A DNA stretch of 21,159 bases from Alphaproteobacteria bacterium UBA3002 (GTDB lineage: Bacteria; Pseudomonadota; Alphaproteobacteria; Rickettsiales; UBA3002). The notes beneath the pieces were generated by a model. That model was not told the DNA's origin and did not search any database. It saw only the letters and a list, made by a program, of their open reading frames with translations. Below, piece after piece: positions 15,542-21,081 of the stretch; the stretch's first letter is position 1, and each line of letters begins with the position of its first letter. A program made the position numbers and the translations under genes. The DNA lies in NCBI GenBank assembly GCA_002346425.1, contig DDZS01000062.1, forward strand, positions 1-21,159, in the 5' to 3' direction.

Positions 15542-15573
15542 CCTATACAATTCGTGTGACAGTTCTATGACGG
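15542..15573 (-). promoter_or_regulatory. Best candidate PhoB box, with -10
   Basis: On the reverse strand, 15573-15556 matches 16 of 18 positions of the PhoB consensus, with half-sites CCGTCAT and CTGTCAC. TATAGG (15547-15542) follows eight bases later, and TAGGCT ten bases later. This geometry resembles known PhoB-activated promoters and would drive the gene at 15459. The site also lies 18 bases upstream of the forward gene at 15591. Confidence 0.6.
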
Positions 15574-15590
15574 AAGCGTAGAATTGTTGG

Positions 15591-15983
15591 ATGCCGCTAT
15601 GGGGATATGGTTTGTTATTTGTGGCCTTCATCGGGGGGCTGGTGACGCTATTCGGGGAAACCGAGGAAGAGCGCGCGCAGGTGCATGTGATCGCGACGGA
15701 AGACCAGACGCGGCATGAACGCACGATGCAACAAGGGCTGAATCAGGTGCTGAAAAAGAATCAGCCCTCGGGCAGTTTGCAGGAAATGATGCAAGGCTCT
15801 GGCGCGGTGAATATTCGCGCGGAAACCGAGAAGCGGCGGACGGCATTTTGCTCAGACCAAACGCAAGAGAGCGTGACCGCCTGCGAAGCGCGGATGCAGA
15901 AAACCGATTTTGCCTGTCAGCAGGTGATGGGTAGCGCTGCGCAAGTGGCGTGCTTAGACCGGATTTATCCGCCAAAACGCTAA
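15591..15983 (+). CDS. Membrane-anchored protein with four evenly spaced cysteines, function unknown
   Basis: This 130-residue protein has one N-terminal hydrophobic segment (about 1-22) followed by a charged helical region. Four cysteines lie at 87, 98, 109 and 121, i.e. C-x10-C-x10-C-x11-C, a spacing suited to disulfides between antiparallel helices outside the cytoplasm. No recognised family. The terminase nuclease half starts 36 bases after its stop on the same strand, so the two are probably co-transcribed. The ATG has only a weak ribosome site (GTTGG). It is not part of known GTA gene sets. Confidence 0.7.
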   Translation: MPLWGYGLLFVAFIGGLVTLFGETEEERAQVHVIATEDQTRHERTMQQGLNQVLKKNQPSGSLQEMMQGSGAVNIRAETEKRRTAFCSDQTQESVTACEARMQKTDFACQQVMGSAAQVACLDRIYPPKR

Positions 15984-16019
15984 TAGATTTCAAAAATTGA
16001 GTAGCAGGAGGGACGTGAC

Positions 16020-16514
16020 ATGGCGCACGGGATTACCCATTCCTGGGATACGGCGATTAAAGCCGGTAGCAGCAACGATGCCAGTGTCTGCGCGGTGTTT
16101 GAGCTGTGCGATGGCGTGCATCGACTGGTCGATTTGTGGCATGGCCGGGTGGAATATCCAGAGCTGAAACGGCAGGTCTATGCGCTGGCGCAGCGGGACC
16201 GACCGCAGGCGGTGTTGATTGAGGATAAGGCGTCGGGGCAGTCGCTGATTCAGGATATGCGGCGGGAAAGCGCGCTGCCGGTGATCGCGATTTTGCCCAA
16301 GGGCGATAAAGTGTCGCGCTTTGCACGGGTGACGCCGATGATCGAAGCGGGGCAGGTGGCACTGCCGCGGGAAGCGCCGTGGCTGGCGCAATTTGAGCGG
16401 GAAATCTATCAATTTCCGAATGCAAAACACGATGATTGCGTTGATGCGTTGAGCCAGTATCTGAATTGGGTGCGGGAGCGCGCCACGGGCAATGCTGGGG
16501 TCAGGCGTGTATAG
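16020..16514 (+). CDS. Terminase large subunit, C-terminal nuclease half (split, relocated)
   Basis: RNase H-like nuclease that cuts concatemeric or genomic DNA during head filling. It begins almost exactly where the ATPase half (67-1017) ends in the usual fused protein, at HSWDTAIKAGSSNDASVC. Catalytic acidic residues are in place: Asp10 (SWDTA), Glu68/Asp69 (VLIEDKASG) and Asp138/Asp139/Asp142 (KHDDCVDAL). The 164-residue length is a full domain, and ALPVIAILPKGDKVSRF and the ALPREAPW segment are typical of the family. It has its own ATG and a good ribosome site (GCAGGAGGG at nine bases), and an in-frame TAG just upstream. It lies after the capsid gene rather than before the portal, so it was moved, not merely cut off by an insertion. 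Separate expression is likely; complementation with the ATPase half is inference. Confidence 0.92.
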   Translation: MAHGITHSWDTAIKAGSSNDASVCAVFELCDGVHRLVDLWHGRVEYPELKRQVYALAQRDRPQAVLIEDKASGQSLIQDMRRESALPVIAILPKGDKVSRFARVTPMIEAGQVALPREAPWLAQFEREIYQFPNAKHDDCVDALSQYLNWVRERATGNAGVRRV

Positions 16515-16519
16515 GTTTT

Positions 16520-16640
16520 TATGTCTTTCGCTTTGCTCCAGACTTGCGCTCCGGTTTGCCTGCTGGCAAACGCTTCGCTTTGCAGCTCTCGCTGGCTCTT
16601 GGCAGGCGCGGACGTACTGTCCGCGCTTTTTGAGTATATA
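16520..16640 (+). repeat. R1 copy ending in an intrinsic terminator
   Basis: It starts with TGTCTTTCGCTTTGCTCCAG, soon after the nuclease-half stop. Hairpin arms are GTTTGCC/GGCAAAC with loop TGCT (16554-16571), CAGC/GCTG with loop TCTC (16583-16594) and GCGCGGAC/GTCCGCGC with loop GTACT (16606-16626). TTTTT follows directly (16627-16631), so the last hairpin is a good rho-independent terminator for the 15591-16514 unit. Confidence 0.85.
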
Positions 16641-16703
16641 AATGGTGATAAAACACCACGAATAGAAAAAAAGCATGCCGCGAGAGGTTAATAACGCATT
16701 AAC

Positions 16704-16738
16704 TTGACGTGAATCGAGGGCTCGACTAGGCTTTGCGT
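16704..16738 (+). promoter_or_regulatory. Sigma70-like promoter giving a leaderless transcript
   Basis: TTGACG (16704-16709) and TAGGCT (16727-16732) are separated by 17 bases. The ATG at 16739 lies six bases after the -10, at the expected transcription start, with no Shine-Dalgarno sequence. Confidence 0.65.
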
Positions 16739-17107
16739 ATGACAGAACTTACGCGTTCGGAAAAAATGATCGCTGAGAAAACCGTGTGTATTTTGCTCGT
16801 ACGCGGCGAAAATGCGGATGGTGGACCGATTTTTGCGTATGTTGGCGTGCGCGCCGATCGCCTGGAAGAATTTATGGCCGCGCAGGAAGACGGGACCTTT
16901 TACCCGGAAGAATATGGCGTGATCATCGAATCTGGCGAAGGTGAGCCTTCCGAAGAAGTGAAAGCCAAAATGCGCGATGAATATGGCTTTAACCACGACG
17001 CGATGGTCGATATCGACTCCGCTGAACGCGCAAATAGCCTGAAAAGCGAGATCGTCAAAACCGATCCGCGCCATCCCGACCATAAATCCGAAGATACTAC
17101 GCATTAG
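16739..17107 (+). CDS. Unknown acidic 122-residue protein
   Basis: No recognised family. An N-terminal strand-rich part (KTVCILLVRGEN, FAYVGVRADRLEEFMAAQ) is followed by a Glu-rich middle and a polar tail rich in Asp, His and Lys. The FYPEEYGVIIESGEGEPSEEV segment (split here, about 55-77) looks like a small alpha/beta fold of the kind seen in many proteobacterial unknowns. ATG 16739 fits the leaderless promoter; a TTG two codons earlier is also in frame. A GTTCGC/GCGAAC hairpin and an R1 copy follow, forming its 3' end. Single-gene unit. Confidence 0.75.
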   Translation: MTELTRSEKMIAEKTVCILLVRGENADGGPIFAYVGVRADRLEEFMAAQEDGTFYPEEYGVIIESGEGEPSEEVKAKMRDEYGFNHDAMVDIDSAERANSLKSEIVKTDPRHPDHKSEDTTH

Positions 17108-17110
17108 GAC

Positions 17111-17450
17111 GTTCGCGTCGCGAACGGCCAAATGCTGGTTTTTTATGTCTTGCGCCTTCGGCTCCAGACTTGCGCAAAGCAATTCCTACTGGAATTGCTT
17201 TGCTTTGCAGCTCTCGCTGGCTCTTGGCAGGCGCGAACGTGCTGTTCGCGCTTTTTCGTGTAGGTAAGGTGAAATGTCACCCCGTGCTTGTCACGGGGTC
17301 CGGTTCTGTCGGTGCGTGTGGCTCCGGACCCCGTCATGCGACGGGGTGACAATTGGAGCATCACGAGAGGGAGGCCAGTAGGCCGATCCAGCCATGAGCC
17401 GCCGAAGGCGCAAGCAAAGGTTTGCAACAGGCAAACCGGAGCGCAAATCT
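17111..17450. repeat. R1 copy with terminator, R2 palindrome, reversed R1
   Basis: A GTTCGC/GCGAAC hairpin (17111-17125) comes first. The R1 copy then has the longest H2 stem seen here: 13-base arms GCAAAGCAATTCC and GGAATTGCTTTGC around TACT (17174-17203). Next are CAGC/GCTG with loop TCTC (17208-17219) and GCGCGAAC/GTTCGCGC followed by TTTTT (17231-17256), a good terminator. R2 spans about 17278-17351. A reversed R1 segment follows from about 17371, with GGCC/GGCC around AGTA. Confidence 0.85.
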
Positions 17451-17552
17451 GCAGCGAAGCGGAAGACTGGATATTTTTGCCAGCGCGAAAACCACCCACT
17501 TCGCAATGCAGCATTCTTCATGTAATCGTCATATTTCTGCGTGTGGGGGCAT

Positions 17553-17560
17553 GCTACACT
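17553..17560 (+). promoter_or_regulatory. Possible extended -10 promoter
   Basis: TGCTACACT fits a TGn-extended -10 with hexamer TACACT (17555-17560). Transcription would begin near 17567, just before a short reading frame and the gene at 17591. No good -35 is seen. Confidence 0.35.
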
Positions 17561-17590
17561 GGGGAGGATGAAAAAGTCTGTACAGGATAG

Positions 17591-18316
17591 GTGTATCTAG
17601 TGGTCAATGTGAAAGACATGCTAGGTGCGGCCCCAAGCGGTGAAGAGGTCGACGCGGCGGAAAACGCGTGGAAACGGCTGAAAACGCATGTGCGTGGTAA
17701 ACCGAATCTGCAGCGAATTGTCTGGTCGCGCGCATTGGCAGAGATTGGATCGGTCGGAGCGGCGGTGCTGGCCGGGGTGGCGGGCACGACGATTTTGTCG
17801 CCCATATGGAGCCCGATTAAACAGAAGGTTAGCAAAAGCTATGTTGAGCCGAATTTAGAGAAAATCGACGGATGGCTCGACGGGGCGGAAAGCATTGATC
17901 CGCCAGAAGAACGCGCGGACCGGCATACGTTGCCGGAGCCCGAGCAGGCGCAGAAAATTACCGATTATTTCGCCGATAACTTCGTGCTGAAAGTTGCGGG
18001 CGGCGTCGCCGGACAATATGCCGCGCAGGATTTCACGACCAAAGCCTTCAAGGTAAAAGGGATTTCGCCGAAGGTGAATGCGGTGTCGGTCTTTACCGAC
18101 CGGGCAGTCGGTATCGGGACGATGATCTATCTGAATGGCAAAGGCTCTGACCATGCGATTGAAGCACAGCAGAAGCTGGAATCAGTCTTTATGAAATGTG
18201 GCATGAGCGAAGAACAGGCCGAAGGCTGGGCGTCCTACGCGGTGAATATTCAGATTCCCAATGCGGTGGGCCTGTTGACGTCCATCGGTATTCTCACACT
18301 CAACGCAAAGAAATAG
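17591..18316 (+). CDS. Unknown 241-residue protein with hydrophobic segments
   Basis: No recognised family. Near residues 50-75 is a hydrophobic, Gly/Ala-rich stretch (GSVGAAVLAGVAGTTILSP) that may insert in a membrane. A second softer one lies near 130-150 (LKVAGGVAGQYAAQ), and a third at the C-terminus (PNAVGLLTSIGILTL). The rest is charged and helical. The GTG at 17591 follows AGGA. A GTG at 17600 is also possible and overlaps the TAG of a 10-codon frame (17568-17600), which would suggest translational coupling. The hairpin GCGTCCGC/GCGGACGC with TTTT at 18327-18348 is its likely terminator. Single-gene unit between two repeat blocks; relation to the phage genes unknown. Confidence 0.75.
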   Translation: MYLVVNVKDMLGAAPSGEEVDAAENAWKRLKTHVRGKPNLQRIVWSRALAEIGSVGAAVLAGVAGTTILSPIWSPIKQKVSKSYVEPNLEKIDGWLDGAESIDPPEERADRHTLPEPEQAQKITDYFADNFVLKVAGGVAGQYAAQDFTTKAFKVKGISPKVNAVSVFTDRAVGIGTMIYLNGKGSDHAIEAQQKLESVFMKCGMSEEQAEGWASYAVNIQIPNAVGLLTSIGILTLNAKK

Positions 18317-18326
18317 GGAGTCTCCC

Positions 18327-18740
18327 GCGTCCGCCTGCGGACGCTTTTGGCTCCGAGATTCCTACTGGAATCACTTTGCCTGCCGCTCTCGCGGGCTTTT
18401 TTTTATTTTGTCTTTCGCCTTCGCCTCCAGACTTGCGCTCCGGTTTGCTTGCTGCAAACGCTGCGCTTTGCGCCTTTTGGCGGCTCTTGGCAGGCGCGAA
18501 CGTGCTGTTCGCGCTTCTTCATGTAGATAATTTGTGATGTCACCCTGTGCTTGTCACGGGGGCTGGGGCATTTTTGCGCCGACGGAACCGGACCCCGTCA
18601 TTCGACGGGGTGACAGCCGGAGCTAGACGATGGATACGAGGCCAGCAGGCCGAGACGCCGAGCGACTGCGAGGCCGTTGCGGAGCGAGCAGGAGGCGAGC
18701 GTGCAACCACTAGCCAGCGCTACGCGCGGCGGAAAGAAAT
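18327..18740. repeat. Tandem R1 copies, R2 and reversed R1, including terminators
   Basis: The region begins with GCGTCCGC/GCGGACGC plus TTTT (18327-18348). The first R1 unit has GATTCC/GGAATC with loop TACT (18357-18372) and CCGC/GCGG with loop TCTC (18383-18394), followed by a run of eight T (18397-18404). The second R1 unit has GTTTGC/GCAAAC (18443-18459), CGCC/GGCG with loop TTTT (18471-18482) and GCGCGAAC/GTTCGCGC (18494-18514). R2-like sequence spans 18539-18616 with an altered centre. Reversed R1 sequence runs from about 18636 to 18735, ending 20-25 bases before the connector gene. Confidence 0.85.
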
Positions 18741-18759
18741 CACTAATGAGGAGAAACCA

Positions 18760-19308
18760 ATGACGAACTACCCGTATATTCGCGGTGTGGCGCGGGTGAG
18801 TGCACCTGCGGCTGAACCGTTGACGCTGGCAGAGGTGAAAGCCTGGCTGCGGATTGAACATGATGATGAAGATGATTTGCTGGCGACGTTGATTGCCGCG
18901 GCGCGCGAGCAGGCGGAATGCCGCACCGGGCGGTCGCTGATCACGCAGAGTTGGGAAGTGACCTATGCGGATGTCGCGCCGCAGGAAATACCGTTGCCGC
19001 ATGGGCCGGTGCAAAGCATTAGCTGGCTGAAAACCGTAGCGGAGAGTGGTGATGAGACCGACATTGCGAGCGATGCCTACGCCATTGCAGCGGATGGGCG
19101 GCAGTTACTCTGTGAGATCGGGCTGGCGGCGCATCGCATTCTGGTGCGCTATGTGGCGGGCTTTGGCGATGCGGCAGAAGACGTGCCGGCGGATTTGCGG
19201 CAGGCGATGCTGCAGCATATCGCGCTGATGTATGGGGAACGTGAAACCGTATTGCCGCCGGTCGCTAGTGTGACGACCTATGCGCAGTATCGCGGGGTGC
19301 GGCTATGA
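18760..19308 (+). CDS. Head-tail connector protein (GTA gp6-like, phage gp6 family)
   Basis: This 182-residue protein sits at the base of the portal and joins head to tail. The N-terminal half, AAEPLTLAEVKAWLRIEHDDEDDLLATLI (about 12-40) followed by AAREQAECRTGRSLI, is the signature of the phage gp6-like connector family. The C-terminal half, VRYVAGFGD...VPADLRQAMLQHIALMYGERE, matches the longer GTA form. ATG 18760 follows GAGGAG at proper spacing. The frame extends upstream into repeat sequence, but that part is R1-derived and probably untranslated. It is the first gene of a tight five-gene block with overlapping stops and starts. Confidence 0.9.
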   Translation: MTNYPYIRGVARVSAPAAEPLTLAEVKAWLRIEHDDEDDLLATLIAAAREQAECRTGRSLITQSWEVTYADVAPQEIPLPHGPVQSISWLKTVAESGDETDIASDAYAIAADGRQLLCEIGLAAHRILVRYVAGFGDAAEDVPADLRQAMLQHIALMYGERETVLPPVASVTTYAQYRGVRL

Positions 19309-19634
19309 GCGGGCTGGCGACACGGTTGAACCGGCGAGTCACGCTGGAACAGCCGGTGCGCAGCAGTGATGGCGCGGGCGGGGCGAGCATTAGCTGGAGC
19401 CTGCTGGCGACCGTATGGGCCGAGGTGCGTTCGCGCGGTGGGTCAGGCGCGGAAAGCCTGCTGACCGGGGCGCTGGTGGATGATCACCGCATTGAAGTGA
19501 CGATTCGCTATCGCAGGGATGTGACCGCGGCGATGCGCGTGGTGATTGCGGGCGAAACCTATCAGATTCAAAGCGTGGAAAATGTGGACGCGGCAGGTGT
19601 GACGCTGCGGTTGCTAGTGGAAAGGAGTGCATGA
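19305..19634 (+). CDS. Head-tail adaptor (GTA gp7-like, SPP1 gp16 family)
   Basis: This 109-residue beta-barrel protein forms the ring that closes the head after packaging. Family features are the start LNRRVTLEQPV, then GGASISWSLLATVWAEVRS, the ALVDDHRIEVTIRYRRDV segment and the closing YQIQSVENVD. The ATG overlaps the connector stop as ATGA, so translation is coupled. Length is typical. Confidence 0.9.
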   Translation: MSGLATRLNRRVTLEQPVRSSDGAGGASISWSLLATVWAEVRSRGGSGAESLLTGALVDDHRIEVTIRYRRDVTAAMRVVIAGETYQIQSVENVDAAGVTLRLLVERSA

Positions 19635-20038
19635 TGGCCTATCCATTACCGGTGGCGCAAGGGGCGCTGGTGGCAAAATTAGAGGCAGACGCGGCGCTGA
19701 TGGCACTGGTGTCGGGCGTGTATGATCAGGTGCCGCAGGGTACGCCGCTGCCGCATTTACGGATGGCGGAAGTAACGGCGGTGCCCCAAGAGACAAGTTC
19801 GCATGGCGGGTGGCGGTTGCGGTTTGAATTGCAGGCGACGAGTCGCCATGGTGGCAAGGCAGAGTGTCACGCCATTTTGGCGCGGTTGCACACGCTATTA
19901 CAGGAAACCGATGCGAGTGTCAGTGGTTATACGTTTATTCAGTCGCGCGTGCTGGGAAGCCGGGTGGCTGAGCTGCGCGATGGGGAACACTGGCGCGGGA
20001 CATTGGAGGCAGAATGGCTGTTACAGCAATCGCATTAA
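19631..20038 (+). CDS. Tail terminator/completion protein, DUF3168 family (GTA gp8-like)
   Basis: This 135-residue protein caps the tail tube where it meets the head. The pattern LPVAQGALVAKLEADAALMALVSG at the start, VYDQVPQGTPLPHLRM, then WRLRFELQATSRHGGKAECHAILARL (read as consecutive strands and helix) is characteristic of DUF3168. The ATG overlaps the adaptor stop as ATGA and follows AAAGGAG. A second ATG is the next codon. Confidence 0.9.
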   Translation: MMAYPLPVAQGALVAKLEADAALMALVSGVYDQVPQGTPLPHLRMAEVTAVPQETSSHGGWRLRFELQATSRHGGKAECHAILARLHTLLQETDASVSGYTFIQSRVLGSRVAELRDGEHWRGTLEAEWLLQQSH

Positions 20039-20166
20039 CCGCATTGACGGTGCGGATTCGCGGGACATGGCAACGGGTGGCGGCGGGGAGCCGCATACCT
20101 GTATTGGGCAATGAAGTGGCGTATCGCCAGGGGCTGATGCGGCGCGTGAAGGAGAAACATCTATGA
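20014..20166 (+). CDS. Small 50-residue protein nested between tail genes
   Basis: A short gene in a different frame starts inside the last 25 bases of the DUF3168 gene and ends in an ATGA overlap with the major tail protein gene. GGAGG precedes the ATG by four bases. The protein begins MAVTAIALTALTVRIRG and ends in a basic LMRRVKEKHL, with no recognised family. The ATGA junction and strong ribosome site argue it is translated. Without it the tail protein gene would be 124 bases from its neighbour in an otherwise overlapping block. It could be a small tail or assembly factor, or a coupling device. Confidence 0.6.
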   Translation: MAVTAIALTALTVRIRGTWQRVAAGSRIPVLGNEVAYRQGLMRRVKEKHL

Positions 20167-20573
20167 GTGCAATTGCAGGGCATAAGGCAGAAGTGAAACT
20201 GGGGGATGGGGGCAGCCCGGTCGAGCAGTTTACCGTGATTGCGGGGTTGCAGCTGGCGGAAGTTGAGATTCGCCACCGTGGCATCGAACTGACGGAGGTG
20301 ACGCAAGGCGCGATGGCGGGTTTGCGTGCCGGACAGGGGCGGGCGCAACTGCGGCTAGTGCTGGAAGGGCTGGCCGATGATGGCGCGGTGCATGCTGCCT
20401 TGCAGTCGCATGCGCTGGCAGGCGATACCCCGAATCTGCAGGTAACCACGGATAATGGCGAGGAATATCAAGGCGCGTTCCGACTGGAGCGGTATCAGCG
20501 GCGGGCCGAACGTGGCGCGGTACAACGGGTGCAAATGGTTTGGTTGAGTGCGGGGGCGGTGAGTTATTCGTAA
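20163..20573 (+). CDS. Major tail tube protein (GTA gp9-like, TP901-1 family)
   Basis: This 136-residue protein polymerises into the tail tube. Features are a strand-rich core with FTVIAGLQLAEVEIRHRGIE (near 20-40), TQGAMAGLRAGQGRAQLRLVLEGL and the closing VQMVWLSAGAVSYS, in line with GTA gp9, which ends similarly in LASAGAL-type sequence. The start overlaps the small gene's stop. The last 10 bases overlap the convergent gene at 20564. The gene expected next, a tail assembly or tape-measure protein, is absent from this window. Confidence 0.85.
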   Translation: MSAIAGHKAEVKLGDGGSPVEQFTVIAGLQLAEVEIRHRGIELTEVTQGAMAGLRAGQGRAQLRLVLEGLADDGAVHAALQSHALAGDTPNLQVTTDNGEEYQGAFRLERYQRRAERGAVQRVQMVWLSAGAVSYS

Positions 20574-21016
20574 GGATAGCTGGCGTAAATACTCGATTTA
20601 TTCGGTGCGCACAGGCTTTCGCGGCTTTTGGGCTGATGCAGGCAGGTGAGCGATTCGTCCTGCATTTCTAAAATGACGGGCGTACCATCCTGCCGGTTAT
20701 AGCGCAGGAAGGTGGCGGCGCGATCGGAGACTTTGCGTACGCTTAGCGAAAGCGGTGCCTGACCATAGGCCAGGTCGGCCATGGGCGGCGGCGCGCCCCA
20801 GAACACGCGGCCATCGCGCAGATCTTGCTTATTGGCATCGCTGATCAGGAGTTTGTCGATATTGCGACGGCGTTTCGAATCGGAAGTTTCCGGCGCAGGC
20901 GTGAGGACGGATTTCGCCTGTTCTAGCGGTACCAGCAATTCCGGATGCTCAGCCTGCACATATAAAAAGCCGACGACCAATAAGGTCACTACCACTAAAA
21001 ACGACGCGGTTTGCAC
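20564..21016 (-). CDS. Membrane-anchored protein of unknown function
   Basis: This 150-residue protein has an N-terminal hydrophobic anchor or signal segment (about 5-21, FLVVVTLLVVGFLYVQA) and then a soluble, presumably periplasmic part with two cysteines near the C-terminus (LTCLHQP, SLCAPN) that could form a disulfide. The region GRVFWGAPPPMADLAYGQAP, then FLRYNRQDGTPVILEMQDESL, looks like a small beta domain. The GTG start is preceded by AGGAGA. Its 3' end overlaps the tail protein gene by 10 bases. It interrupts the GTA gene order. No recognised family. Confidence 0.75.
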   Translation of the reverse strand: MQTASFLVVVTLLVVGFLYVQAEHPELLVPLEQAKSVLTPAPETSDSKRRRNIDKLLISDANKQDLRDGRVFWGAPPPMADLAYGQAPLSLSVRKVSDRAATFLRYNRQDGTPVILEMQDESLTCLHQPKSRESLCAPNKSSIYASYPYE

Positions 21017-21081
21017 ACTCTCTCCTGTTATTTTTCCTCACTATGCCAGAAAAATGTTAACGAAGCATGAAGAAGAATTAC

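Noticed and set aside
1018..16019. Intron or intein as cause of the terminase split
   Set aside because: The DNA after the first half is R1 repeat, with no intein motifs or intron core. Portal, protease and capsid lie between the halves, so splicing is implausible.
18547..18759. N-terminal extension of the connector protein
   Set aside because: This part is translated repeat. A good ribosome site precedes ATG 18760, and the family starts there.
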